From contig OY744605.1 of assembly GCA_963556255.1 (NCBI GenBank), forward strand, positions 3,130,187 to 3,194,186: a stretch of 64,000 bases of DNA, in the 5' to 3' direction. Source of the DNA: Allolobophora icterica. Its lineage: Eukaryota > Annelida > Clitellata > Crassiclitellata > Lumbricidae. Shown here piece after piece: positions 11,301-22,158 of the stretch. The notes below the pieces were generated by a model. The model saw nothing but the letters and a program-made list of their open reading frames with translations, made no database searches and was not told where the DNA came from. Each line of letters starts with the position of its first letter. Position 1 is the stretch's first letter. Position numbers and translations under genes: made by a program.

Positions 11301-14300
11301 TCTACATTTATCAGGTATTTTGTCTAGCAGCTCTTAAAGATTTCTGGCACATGGTGGCTGATTAGTTAGAGTGCATGGGCTTTTACACATTGGGTATGGG
11401 TTTGAGCCTCCTTTGAGACAGTTAATGTTAATAATAAATGTATAATAATAAATAATAAATGTATAATAATAATAATATTAATAATTGTATAATAATAATA
11501 ATAGTTAATAATAATAATAAATGTATGATAATAGATACTAATAATAATAAATGTATAATAATAATAATAGTAACAATAACTTCAGTATTTTCTAAGAACT
11601 AACGGCTTGTTAATTCGTTGCATTCCAGTTGCCTACGCGCAGATTGACTGGCACGACTTTGTTGTCGTGGAAACGGTTGACTACCAGCCGAACGAAACAG
11701 GAAACCTTCCTCCGCCGACGACCCCGGACGAGGTCGGGGCACGACTCCTCGCTCAGGAGCGCTACGAACAAGGCCACGTCGTAAGTCATACTCACCTGGA
11801 CTTGCCCTTCTGCCTGAAAATGTTATCCATGTCATTAGTAATTGTAATTGTAAATTTATATAGTGCCACTTGAAGAGATATTCGTCAGAGGCGCTCCCGA
11901 CATAACGCAACGAAACCATGATTGAGGAGCTGATTATGCAGGTTGTTAGCCGACTTATATTCCAGGAGGTGCTTGTGAAGAGGCATAAGCCTAATCAGAT
12001 TCATTAGCTAATTAGCTTTATAGAGGTGCTAGGTAAATTCCAGTTAACCCTTTGATGACAAGAGGGATTAGTTTTCCATACATTTTATTGCACGCTCGTT
12101 GGTAAAGAGTTGGTGGTGGGTCAGTGCATAAATTTGTGTTGAGATTTCTACCCCATCTGCGCCTTCTAGCTAACTCGGTTGTTAATGAGTACACTCACTG
12201 TACACTGCGAGGGAAAAGACTGAACACCCACCCTCGTATGCCAAGGCTAAGAAAATGAAGATGAAAGTTGTATCATGACTTTTGTTCTTTAGGATGAAGA
12301 TGCCGAGGAGATGGAAGGCGAGGAAGAACCAACCGGACGAACTTCGGATGTTGAACCGGACGACGAAGAAGTGGAAGAAGATGAAGAACAGGAGCCACGC
12401 AAAGGTCGGGTCGCTCCACCGCCTTCATCCGGCGCTGACACTCAAGTTCAGGTATGTCTCTGTCTATATATCTGTCTGTGTGTCTGCCTCTCTCTGTACC
12501 TATGTGTTTGTCTCTCTGGCTATCTCTCACTCTCTGTCTGCCTCTCACTCTCTCTGTGTTTGTCTATCCTTGTGTGTGTATGTGTCTGTCTTTCTCTGTA
12601 CCTGTCTCTGTCTGTCTGTCTCTCTCATGCCTCCTGGATTGCTAAAAGTAGTTCTCTCTCATTTGAAGTCAGATGCAGTATTAACCTGCGGCATGAGCCT
12701 CTTGTCTTTTCTCTACCTCTACTTTGTCAGCATTTAAAGACCATTATCTGTTTTAATAATATCCGTTTCAATAGGATATGGAGGAGGATTCGGACGCTGA
12801 GAGTGAGGACGAGGACAGAGAACGTAGGCCGTCGTCCCCGAAGGACAATCAGCCGCACAAGACCGACGATCAAATCTTCGCTCCCCTTCCACCTCTGCCA
12901 CCAATGCCCCCGAAAGACGGACCCCCACAACTTCCTCCCCTGCCTCCGAATCCAGAGCAGGTTCTCATTCGCAGGGACTACAACCCCAAAGGTAAGTCAT
13001 ACAATACCAATGTTAAGTCTTACAACCTCAAAGTTAAGTCTTACAATCCCAATTGGTAAGTCCTATCTACAACCGCAAAGGTGAGTCCTACAACCCAAAC
13101 TGGAAATACTACAGCACCAAAGGTAAGTTCTACAACCCCAAAGGTATGTCCTATCTACAACCGCAAAGGTAAGTCCTACTACCCCAAAGGTAAGTCCTAC
13201 AGCACCAAAGGTAATTCCTACAACCCAAAGGTAAGCCCTACAACCCCAAAGGTATGTCCTATCTACAACCCAAAATGTAAGTACTACAACCTCAAAGGTA
13301 TGTCCTATCTACAAGCCCAAATGTAAGTCCTACTACCGCAAAGGTAAGTCCTACAACACCAAAGGTAAGCCCTACAACACCAAAGGTAAGTCGTACAACC
13401 CCAATGGTATGTCCTACCTACAACCCCAAAGGAAGTCTTGAAACCAATTAACAAATACATCTAAATTTAATGCACTGCAGGAGTCTGATCACATCGGCCT
13501 TTCTGGTAGCGCACCAAGTCGGCAATCCAACGACTGTGAGCTTAAGCAGACTGCTGATTGGACTCTGTGTAGCAAACCTTGGAGTAGCTTATGACAGCTA
13601 ATGAATGATGGTCTGTTTGCATAGACTTGTCAAGGTCCTTATGCAGATTTAGAGAATTACATTATCATTATAAATAAATGATAAATGGAGCGTGTTGTTG
13701 GCGAAGCAGAACTTTTAGGTGCTTAGATATTAGAAGTCGTATATTTTCTGAACGTGTTCATTTATTTCTGGAATAATTTTTTTAAATATTTATTGCTATA
13801 GCGCCTAAAAGTAATGGGACTGCTCTTTATGTGGTCATTTTTACAGATTTGTGTAATATCTAATATTTATGTAATAAGTAATATCTGTGGAATATGTCTA
13901 ACTGCCAGTTGTTGCGATGCTTGCTGCGTCTTTATCCTCAGATTGTGAGCTGTTGCTCGTTTCTCTGTTGCAGCTCCAAAGACGATTGAACCTGCTCCGG
14001 CTCCTGACCAGTTCCTCATCTCTCCTATCACTGGTGAGAAGATTCCAGCGGACAAGATCCAGGAGCACATGAGGATCGGTACGTTATTTTTCGGCAGAAG
14101 TGCAACCCTCTGTAAAACCTTTGGTGTGTACTGATCAACTGAGTGGCTGAGACTGACTATCTGATCAGCTCATTATTCTGACTCTCTGATTTAATGGCTA
14201 ATAATTATTATCAAATTGATCGAGTTGTCTGCACTGATCTATTTTTTTATTATTAATTAGTAGCTGCTATAGCGCCGGCGTCTAACGCGCCAGTCATCAA

Positions 14301-16302
14301 CCGATGGTGCATCAAAACCAAGCCGTTATCAGGGTTAGGGGTCAACCGGAAATAGCCTCAGACATTTGCCTCGGCCGGAAATCCCGTTTCTGGAACTATT
14401 CACCTCGGCAAATACTGTAGACGCAAATAGTTACAAAAATGTTTTCTTTAAAAAAAAATTTTCTTTAAAAACTTATTCAGTAAACTTACGTATATAAAAT
14501 TATAAATGTTCAGCCTTAAAACAATTACACAGCCATTGAATTCAATTCCATTTTCTTGAAATTATGTCAGTTTATTGAATTTAATGCAGAAATGTACAGA
14601 AATGACTAAAATTCAAAATGTATCAGTCACTTATTACAAGTACACAAATTTATTTTGATAATTTTTTATTACATGAAAATGTGAAGCTTCGCATATGGAA
14701 CAAATGGTACCCGGTTCGTTTCCGGATCCAGCAAATAGTACATCCAAATACTCGGATTCGGTTTCCGGTGGAAAATGTCTTTCCGGTGGACCCCTAATCC
14801 AGAAGCTCAGTCCATTTCAGTTCAGCTGATTGATTGGATGAATGGTTGATTTGCTTTTTCCATCAAGGGACAATCTCTGTTGAAAAATTGTTGCTTTTGC
14901 GTATAACTGAGTGGCTGACTTCCTGATTCTTTTGTTAGATAATACAATACAACTGTATTTGATATTGCCCTCCTTTCAAAGTTCAGAAATATACACACCA
15001 CAGAACATCAATGGCGCTGAGCAATTGTGAGTGAAGGACTTGCTCTATGTCCCTACTCGGTGACCTCCTGAGTTAAGGTTTGAACCCGTACTCTGCGTTA
15101 CAGGACGACCGCTCTAACCGTTCGGCTACCGTGTCAACTGATTGGCTCACTGATTCAATTCCGGATTGCCCAATTGATTGTGATGAAGATAGCTAATGAA
15201 TTGAACTGATTGAATGACCGATTGATTGCTTGATTGAGTTGCTGGCTTTCTGACTGACTGGTTCATTTATTGCTGTTGACTGGGCTTTTCGATTGATTAC
15301 TGATGAACAGGGCTTTTGGATCCAAAGTGGATCGAGCAGCGTGATCGAGCAACCCAGGAGCGTCGTGAGCAGGAAGAGGTCTATGCTCCCGGATCGGCCA
15401 TTGGCAGCAGCCTAAAGCAGCTGGCCGAGCGACGTACCGATATCTTCGGATCTGGCATTGAGGAAACGCAGATTGGTAAAAAGGTGAGGCAATCTCTCTT
15501 GTTCTATGTGCCAGGTTAGATGGTACTCTGCCTCTCCTTTACACACTATGCCTGTCTGTCTCTTTATCTGCCTCTCTGTTACTCTGACACCCCACCGGCT
15601 TCTCCAATTCCAAATTAAAGTCCCAACTCTTCAAGAACTCCTACCCTATCCGATCCTCTGCCTTCCAGGCATTGTCATCCTCGACAAAACCCGTCTCAGC
15701 AACCCCTCTGCCTTCTCTCTCTCTCTCTCTGGTCTCTCTTGCAACCGGGCTTGGATATTCACTGGATATATCTCTGGACAATTCCTCTGACATGACACCG
15801 TGCTCATGAATGAGCAGTTGTGAGTGAAGGACTTGCTCAAGGTTCTGTACAGTGACTTGAGCTTAGCTTCAGGGTAGTGCTTTAGAAATTTGGATCTTAT
15901 GAATACTGTAGAATCTTGTCTACATATCCTTGCTATACCCGGTCTCTTCTTCTTCTTCTTCTTCTTTTCCTTCAGGCTCGAAAAGAAGAAGAAGAAGAAG
16001 AGACCGGGTATACTCTCTCTCTCTGGTCTCTCTTGCAACCGGGCTTGGATATTCACTGGATATATCTCTGGACAATTCCTCTGACATGACACCGTGCTCA
16101 TGAATGAGCAGTTGTGAGTGAAGGACTTGCTCAAGGTTCTGTACAGTGACTTGAGCTTAGCTTCAGGGTAGTGCTTTAGAAATTTGGATCTTATGAATAC
16201 TGTAGAATCTTGTCTACATATCCTTGCTATACCCGGTCTCTGCAGGCCCTTATCTCTGTTTAATATTTGGCACTGTCTTGCTTTCAATCTTTCTTTTATC
16301 TA

Positions 16303-16380
<78 letters not shown>

Positions 16381-19300
16381 GGATTTTCTTGTAGTGGTGC
16401 TATATAAATTTACCAACAGAGTTGTCCGGCTGCTGTCCGGTAACGTAACCAAATTCGTGTTGTTTTGTCAGATTGGAGAGGAAGAGAAGAAGGAGAAGAG
16501 TAAGGTGATCTGGGACGGCCACACGGCGTCGATGGAAAAGGTCGCTCAGAAGGCACGTGAGAACATCACCATTGAAGACCAGATTGCTGTTATCCACAAG
16601 ACCAAGGGATTGCTGTAAGTCCGCTTCTCGTGATGTTTCTGGCTTTCTGAGTGACACTTAAGGGGGATTGCTACAAGTCTGGCTAAAGTTGTCTAGAATT
16701 GGTTTCTGATTAATTTTTGGATTTCTGATTAATATGCTCTTCGCTCAGCTGACCAGGCCGAGCTTTTGTTCCCACGTGAGCGGACAGCCATTATGCAGTG
16801 CCGTTCTTTTTCAGTCGCTGGCCCTGCAACCTGGAATGGTCTCCCTATTGCACTCCACCTGGTCCCTATGACTCACTCTACCTTGTTCCTTACTAACTGG
16901 AAGACTGCTCTTTAGCCGTGGTTGGACTGGCAGTGCTCCTGAGTAGATCATCTTGAAGGGGTGATATATAAAAGCGCCTTAATAATAAACATATTTACAC
17001 CTAAGGGATTGTAGTGGGACATGGTAGCCGATAGGTTAGAGCACATGCGGAGAGTACAGAAGCATTAACGAATGCTGCATGACTGTATGTTGCAGGCCTG
17101 ACGAAGAGAAGGAGAAGATTGGACCAGCGATGCCGAAGATGTCTGGCTCGATGCCCATCCCACCTCCACAGCCCTCGAAGAACGTCCAGCCGCCACTACC
17201 ACCCTCGGCGCGCCCTCCTCCACCTCCCCAGTCAGCCGTGTCAGTTCCTGCTTCATCGGCACCCCCTATGTCGAGACCCCCGGGCCAGCCGATGCGTCCC
17301 ATGACTACTCTACCCCCGCGACCGCCTATGGTCGGTGGAATAATGACCGTCGGAGGCATTCCCGTTCAGTCTGTGCCTCCTGGAGTGGTCATGGTGCCGC
17401 CCCCTCCTCAGGGACCGGTTGGAACCACCGGCATCTTGGGTAAGTCGAACTGTTCGGATATAGCGGTTGGGTTTGTGCAAGTGTGAAACATCAGATGTTG
17501 TTAAAAGTCGATTCTAGTGTGTGCAAGTTTAAACATATGTGTAAAAATTAGACACCTTTTTTAGGTGTGCTGATTTTCATTAAGATGTGGCTGGTGCATA
17601 TAATTAGTGCCTGACGAAGAATTACCTCTGCAGGGGCATCTACGTCATAGAAACCTTGGAGCAAATGCTCCATCCAAAATATAGCGGGGAAAGATCTGTC
17701 AGTGTGTGTGCCACCATTTTAGGGGGAGAGAAGGGGAAGAAGAGGGGGAAAAGGGGGAAGTTGCTCCATTGATTTAGGGGGGGATAGGTGACCTTACCTT
17801 GGAATTTTATTGTGTCCATTTTGACTAATGGTTAGTTGCCATTTAACAACACTGTGCGATAACAAAAGTGATTGGTGTCGCCTTTCTTCGGACTTGGAAC
17901 TCGCACTACCAAAGTGTTGGTAGTGGTGGAGTAATGGATGGATCGAGAGATCTTATGGCAACAAAGGATGTTGACGTCAACAGAAATTATTTTGAACAGC
18001 CCACTGTTCATATGGCATAATTCAAAACCACTCTTCTGCTTTCACTTACAGGTTGAATATCACGCTTAAAGAGATGTAGAATTATTTGGAACAGTTGTCA
18101 CCGTTTGCATGGCATAATTAGTAGTAGTAGTTTCAGTTAACGAAACTGTGTGATAACAAAGATCATTAGCGTCGCCCTCCTCCTTTAAACAATCTTGGGA
18201 CTGGCTCAATGTGACAATGATTATTCATCAACATATGATTATTCTTCCAACATTTAAAGGATGAACAGCAGTGACAAAAGAGGTGTTTAAGAGACTGCTC
18301 TTTACTTTCACCGTACTCTAACTGCCATCTTAGTTTGACTAATGACTGTTTTATTTTTATTCGTTTGTCCTAGGTATGAGACCACCAATGCCACCCTCGG
18401 TTTCGGCCCCAGGGGCTCGTCCACCTTTCATGTCGGGGCCGCCAATGGTACCTCAGATGGGCCAGCCGATGCCACCACCTCCTCCACGACCTCCGATGCC
18501 AACTCATCGAGCAGGGGATGACGATGAGCCGCCATCAAAGAAGGCAAGAACGGAAGAACAGCTCATTCCGGAGAACGATTTCCTGGCGATGCACAAGGCA
18601 AGTGCTACTAGCAGTTAATCTCTTGAGAGCAGTTGAGCTCTTGATATCTGTTAACATTGGCCTTCTAAGTAGCAGCTTTCAGGTCGTGTAACTATAAGAA
18701 GAGGAGCAGTCCTTTCAGCTCACCCTGAGAGGAAGCCATGGGTATGAAGTGTTAGCGACTTCATTTTCTCAGCCTCGGCTTATGAGGGTGGTTGGCCAGT
18801 CTTCTCCCTTGCCATCTAATCTTCCCACTGACAGTGTACGGTCAGTGTACTCATTATAGCTGTGTTAGCTAGGGGTGCAGATGAAGCAGGAACCTCTTAA
18901 CAAATTTCTGCCAAGGCTGGGATTTGAACCTCGGACCACTTATTTGACAGTCTAGCATGCTAACCATTTGACTGTTGCATACCCGTCAGAAATTTCTCAT
19001 CGCCAAACAAAAGCTGAATCTGAGGAATGACCTTAGTCATGGACGCTGCATCAGGTCAAGTTGACAAGAGCCCAGTTGTTTGGTCACTTTCGATGTCGAG
19101 TTAGAATCTGGAAGTTCAGGTGAAAGAGTGATGCGAAGGCAAAGAGGGAACGTTATGGACACAGTGGGGTAAAAAAGAGAATGCAGGTAGGTTTTGTCCC
19201 TTTAACAGATTGAATAAGGTCTTTAAATGCGATGTCCAGAAGTTTTTGCGGTGGGGGTTGGTTTTTTAAAGTTGGTGCAATGAGTGAGTTTTTTCAAAGT

Positions 19301-22085
19301 CATTGCAGCATCGAGTGGAGTTGAGGAACAAGTTCACCTTGAGTTTTTTTTTAAGTTGGTGCAGTGGGAGTGACTTTTACTAAGTTGGAGCAGTGGGAAT
19401 TAGTTTTTGCCTGCTTCTGTTTTCCAGGGTCCAGTGATGTTCCGTGTCCAGGTGCCAAACTTGATGGACAAATCAGAATGGAAGCTATCTGGACAGGTGT
19501 TTACCATCACGCTTCCACTCACGGACACGGTAAGACCATCAACTCCAGCACCCATTTCCTGTAGCATGTTAGCATCTGTGCAGGACTTCTCAGAGGCAAT
19601 CTGTACATGGGTGGCTATCAGATGTATGTTTGCAGGCATTATTCGTGTATTTATGTATGTACAGTGCAGAACACTTAAGACGAAAACGTTTAGAACGAAA
19701 TATCGCTTAGTACGTAACGAAAGTTTGGTCCGTTCCCGTGTCAATGCGTTTTAACGTTAAATTATTCTCTTACTACGAAACTGATAAGACGAAAAAATCG
19801 GTTATTACGAAAATAATTTTCGGTCCCGTAAATATAGTTCAAGGGAAAATCCTTCGCATAAGACGAAAGGTTGACTTATACACAACATCCGCACAGGTTG
19901 CGGTAAGGTTTCGTCTGCACCTTGTATATGTCTACCGTTAATTGACATCGTCGGTCTTTGATAAATGTCTCCATTCGGTGAAGCGATAGCTGAGGCCCAC
20001 ATGTTTATTATTGGATGAAATGATCGAAACACATGAGCATCAAATTCACCATAGACAGGCACTATATAGACTGTATATTCTTCAGCGAACTGGTCCAGCT
20101 GTGAAGAGGGACAGACGTATCGAGTTTCCACCCGGAGATGAACTGACCCACTCTCTGCCTATCCTAACTCACTGCAAGCCCACACGCCGAATATTATTAT
20201 TATTTGTACGCTGTGCATGCGTGCCTGTGTGTGTGTCGCTGTGTGGTCCTTGCTGTCTAGCAGTCGTGTTCTTCTCTACGCCCGACCACTCTCCCATTCC
20301 ACTGCCCCTCGTTTGCCTTTTGGATTAACACATGTGACATTAACACAGCAGAAGAAATCTCTTTCAACAACTAAATTTGCATCTGCTGTAGCTTACAGGT
20401 CCAAAGGGTCAGGCTTCAACCGGCTAGCCTAATCTAGTATGCATGAGGCTCTAGGTAGTCGACATATTGACCTTTCCCTAGGGCCAGCCTTAGGGCAGGT
20501 GCTGTCGATATCTTTGACAGATTCACCGACGCTGAGTCATACAACCCTGTAATATCTGTAGGTTAAAAACCGAAACTTCTGCCTGTCACACGTAATATTG
20601 TAAAAATTCTTCTATTTAAAAGACATTGTTGATATTTTTAAGTAGAATAAATTTATCTCTGTAATATAAATTTTAGATAGCCGCATATACCATAAGCATA
20701 ATGCATGCACTTGTAGGCCTACATGTATGTCATGAACTACACATATAACTCGTTTCTTGATGTTTTGCTGTGTCTATTGTTGTCAAACGGTTTATACGAA
20801 ATTCGGTTAAGACAAAATTGTTACTCTGGTACCCTGTCTTTCGTCTTAACCGATTTGCACTGTATGTATGTTCTAGTGCATATGCAGTATGTATCTTAAC
20901 ATGGCAATCTGACAGATCTGAAGAGGTGCATCTTAAGATGGCTCAAAAATGTTTCTTAAGCTGTCTGAGAAAATAGTAGATTCACATTTCTATGTGACTT
21001 TGCACACGTTAAAAATCTTCATAATAAATAAATATGTTTGTAAATTACATATATTTATGTAAATCTAGGCCATAGTGCTCCATTGTATTGTAGACGACTG
21101 CGGAGAGAATGTGGTGGGTAGAGCCATATGTGAACAGTGGGGTAATAGAGGTGTTCAAGGGTATGTCATTTTTCCGGAGGGCCCTTACGGTTGACCCCTG
21201 AGCATTTTGGCCGATGCTATGATCACCCCAAACTCAAATCTTGGATGTGTTCTTACATACAGAATACATAACACATACATACATTGCCTGCCTCTGGAAA
21301 TGTGTGCAATGTTAACGTGATGTATTTTTTCCTGCTGTAGGTTTCCGTCATCAAGGCAAAGATGTTCGACGAGCTCGGTATGCCGGCAGGAAAACAGAAA
21401 CTTCAGTTCGATGTAAGCATTACCTGATGTAATTTGAATAAACTAAACATCATTTTTCCGACCTGGGTTACAAAAGCATTTTGATGTTGGGCCATCAACT
21501 AGGCGTGCTTGTGGGACATATACTCCTCACCCCCTCCCGATACGGGAGGGGGTAAGGAGGCATAAAAATCAAAACAGCACATAAAAGCATAGTGATCGTT
21601 CAGTGCTGGAACTTAGGTTATCTTAGCGAGTTAAGTTTATTTAAGTTAAATTAAGTTTACAGGCGACTTTGTATCCAGAATTCATCAGTCATTGTAAAGA
21701 ACTCCTAAAGAATAGAACACAGATCAATATTTGAAAATACTTGGAAGAGACTCTGATATGGCTAACGATATCAGAGGCTTCCAAAACTTTTACTTCGGTG
21801 TTACTAAACATTTTACTCTATTTTCTTGTGTAGATGTTGGCCAAGTTGTGTATGATTTATGAATAATTATAATGAAATGGTGGTAGTGTTTTATTGAAAA
21901 TATGTGCTTGGCGTAGTTGGAGAAATGTATGTTTCTAATGTGCTGTTTTGATTTTAATGCCTTTTCATCTTTTCTCCTTATAGGGCATGTTCATGAAGGA
22001 TTCGAACTCATTGGCGTTCTACAATTTCACACCAATGTGTTGTGTTCAGCTTCAAGTGAAGGAAAGAGGAGGAAGAAAGAAGTAA
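5385..22085 (+). CDS. SF3A1: Splicing factor 3A subunit 1 (SF3A1), 17 exons, 842 aa
   Basis: SF3A1 is a component of the U2 snRNP SF3a complex, which is needed for branch-site recognition in the nucleus. CDS exons: 5385-5487, 6906-7070, 7885-8038, 8896-9055, 10366-10428, 10904-10994, 11629-11780, 12293-12451, 12775-12991, 13974-14078, 15311-15483, 16472-16614, 17096-17439, 18374-18597, 19428-19529, 21341-21412, 21984-22085. They total 2529 nt and every junction keeps phase. Two SURP modules lie at about residues 36-86 and 144-193 (FVARNG in both). They are followed by a charged coiled stretch (KKKEEEEKEKER), AYAQIDWHDFVVVETVD, the ISPITGEKIPA motif, LAERRTDIFG, a Pro/Met-rich linker (about 562-735) and a C-terminal ubiquitin-like domain (about 752-842) ending GGRKK, the tail that contacts U1 SL4 in humans. 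Intron 14 uses a GC donor (AAG|GCAAGT). Intron 9 begins with a minisatellite of 5' splice-site copies. Human SF3A1 is 793 aa, so this copy looks complete. Confidence 0.97.
6240..6470 (+). repeat. tRNA-Asn-derived SINE copy
   Basis: In SF3A1 intron 1. The head resembles tRNA-Asn: an anticodon-loop-like ACTGTTAATT is followed by GAAAGGTCAGTGGTTTAAATCC, a B-box-like stretch. A family-specific body follows (AACTCGGGTATAATGAG, then GGCCACCTGCCATAACATG, GAGGCCAAGAAAAATGAAG). The same body recurs at several places in this window on both strands. Confidence 0.7.
7310..7515 (-). repeat. tRNA-derived SINE, second family (minus)
   Basis: On the minus strand a tRNA-like head is visible (B-box complement GGCAGATTCGAACCTGCGA on +). 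It is joined to the body motif GTGAGTGAAGGACTTG(C/G)TCAAGG seen at several other sites. Located in SF3A1 intron 2. Confidence 0.55.
8145..8335 (+). repeat. AT-rich minisatellite in SF3A1 intron 3
   Basis: About nine tandem copies of a 20-22 bp unit with consensus close to ACATTTGTTTATTTCACTTT. No relation to the flanking exon boundary is evident. Confidence 0.85.
8532..8742. mobile_element. Short pogo/Tigger-like TIR element (tentative)
   Basis: The left end CAGTCTGGACTCGTTAAC and the right end, whose reverse complement is CGTCTGGACTTGTCTAC, form an imperfect inverted pair about 210 bp apart in SF3A1 intron 3. A TA dinucleotide precedes the left end. Degenerate; boundaries approximate. Confidence 0.35.
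9176..9430 (+). repeat. tRNA-derived SINE copy
   Basis: The tRNA-like head TTTAATGGTTGGCACGGTGG is followed by the B-box-like CAGGTGTTTGAATCTCTG. The body contains the TACACTGACTGTACACTAAGG and GAGGACTGGC motifs shared with other SINE copies. Located in SF3A1 intron 4. Confidence 0.55.
9759..10162. mobile_element. hAT-type non-autonomous element (404 bp) with 8-bp TSD
   Basis: Perfect 8-bp target duplications CTAGACAC lie at 9751-9758 and 10163-10170. The termini are inverted: left TAGAGCTGTACCGAT, right (reverse complement) CAGAGGTGTACCGAT. The interior carries many ATCGGC/GCCGAT motifs. It has split an older LINE 3'-UTR-like repeat whose halves rejoin across the element. No transposase is present. 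Located in SF3A1 intron 4. Confidence 0.85.
11420..11575. repeat. AT-rich simple/degenerate (TAATAA)n repeat
   Basis: An imperfect array of AATAAT and ATGTATAATAAT units in SF3A1 intron 6, ending about 55 bp before the exon 7 acceptor. Confidence 0.7.
12105..12262 (+). repeat. SINE body fragment
   Basis: Contains the CTAACTCGGTTGTTAATGAG, TACACTGCGAGGGAAAAGAC and CCACCCTCGTATGCCAAGGC motifs of the tRNA-Asn-derived SINE family. It ends about 30 bp before the acceptor of SF3A1 exon 8. Confidence 0.6.
12981..13440 (+). repeat. Minisatellite built from the exon-9 5' splice site of SF3A1
   Basis: The exon 9 end and donor (CAACCCCAAAG|GTAAGTC, junction 12991/12992) begin a tandem array of about 21 units of 19-23 bp with consensus near CAACCCCAAAGGTAAGTCCTA. 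Seven units, the genuine donor included, keep GGTAAGT. Others read GGTATGT, GGTAAGC, TGTAAGT or GGTGAGT. The predominant 21-nt unit read in the exon frame gives repeats of the type YNPKGKS. The real acceptor of this intron is at 13973, so the whole array is intronic if the first donor is used. Confidence 0.9.
14262..14335 (+). repeat. LINE 3'-UTR-like dispersed repeat fragment
   Basis: The stretch with GCGCCAGTCATCAACCGATG and AAACCAAGCCGTTATCAG matches, in either orientation, repeats at about 4470-4515, 9736-10200, 32095-32160, 45088-45130 and 52485-52530. The copy at 45.1 kb directly follows a LINE ORF C-terminus, so this is probably that element's 3' UTR. Confidence 0.5.
14336..14796. mobile_element. 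hAT-like MITE, copy A (461 bp)
   Basis: The left end is TAGGGGTCAACCGGAAAT. The right end, as reverse complement, is TAGGGGTCCACCGGAAAG. It is homologous along its length to the copy at 50695-51124, sharing AGCTTCGCATATGG and GCAAATAGTACATCCAAATA. No clean target duplication is visible (left ATCAGGGT, right ATCCAGAA). Located in SF3A1 intron 10. Confidence 0.75.
14935..15145 (-). repeat. tRNA-derived SINE, second family (minus)
   Basis: Read on minus, this begins GACACGGTAGCCGAACGGTT (A-box-like). GGGTTCAAACCTTAACTC (B-box-like) follows, and the body includes the complement of GTGAGTGAAGGACTTGCTC. Located in SF3A1 intron 10. Confidence 0.65.
15719..16240 (+). repeat. Direct 294-bp-offset duplication with a hairpin at its junction
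   Basis: About 228 bp (15719-15946) recurs nearly identically at 16013-16240, an offset of 294 bp. Between the copies lies an inverted repeat. Its left arm is 15934-15968 (TATACCCGGTCTC followed by TTC triplets), the 12-bp loop is 15969-15980, and the right arm is 15981-16012 (AAAAG, then AAG triplets, ending in GAGACCGGGTATA). The duplicated segment includes part of a SINE (GTGAGTGAAGGACTTGCTCA). Located in SF3A1 intron 11. Confidence 0.9.
16305..16378 (+). repeat. (CT)n microsatellite
   Basis: An uninterrupted run of about 37 CT dinucleotides in SF3A1 intron 11, about 95 bp before the exon 12 acceptor. Confidence 0.95.
16745..16990 (+). mobile_element. LINE 3' end fragment (CR1/L2-like ORF C-terminus)
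   Basis: Translation pieces resemble the C-terminus of CR1/L2-type non-LTR reverse transcriptases (ERTAIMQCRSFSVAGPATWN, then a W-x-T-A-L end). The shared 3' tail follows, GTGCTCCTGAGTAGATCATC then GGGGTGATATATAAAAGCGC. Located in SF3A1 intron 12. Confidence 0.6.
17632..17805. mobile_element. Degenerate relative of the 55.3-kb hAT MITE
   Basis: Shares GGAGCAAATGCTCCATCCAA, AGATCTGTCAGTGTGTG and CACCATTTTAGGGGGAG with the element at 55291-55465, but its termini and target duplications have decayed. Located in SF3A1 intron 13. Confidence 0.65.
18725..18990 (-). repeat. tRNA-derived SINE copy (minus)
   Basis: Read on minus, a tRNA-like head (GGTTAGCATGCTAGACTGTC, then GGTTCAAATCCCAGCC) is followed by the shared body. 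On + the body appears as GAAGTGTTAGCGACTTCATT and CTTCCCACTGACAGTGTACG. Located in SF3A1 intron 14. Confidence 0.7.
19662..20862. mobile_element. pogo/Tigger-like non-autonomous DNA transposon (about 1.2 kb)
   Basis: The termini are inverted: left CAGTGCAGAACACTTAAGAC, right (reverse complement) CAGTGCAAATCGGTTAAGAC. Both are bordered by TA (19660-19661 and 20863-20864). An 8-bp reading ATGTATGT...ATGTATGT is also possible because the site is repetitive. AAGACGAAA motifs recur inside both ends. Interior open frames show no recognisable transposase. Located in SF3A1 intron 15. Confidence 0.7.
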
Positions 22086-22152
22086 ACTGTGAAACTGAAC
22101 TGAGGGGGGATACTAAAATAGAGACTGAAAGTGAAACTCAGCTTAAGCTGTA

Positions 22153-22158
22153 AATAAA
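22153..22158 (+). terminator. SF3A1 polyadenylation signal (AATAAA)
   Basis: AATAAA lies 68 bp after the SF3A1 stop codon. It is followed by a GT/T-rich stretch (ttttggagtcgattattgttgg) that would suit a downstream element. Confidence 0.6.

Noticed and set aside
12311..13084. 257-aa frame covering SF3A1 exons 8-9
   Set aside because: Only the in-phase parts match SF3A1; the rest reads through a pyrimidine-rich intron in another frame.
15646..16287. 213-aa minus-strand open frame with an internally repeated protein
   Set aside because: It is antisense to SF3A1 intron 11 and its repeat is just the 294-bp-offset DNA duplication and hairpin; no domain.
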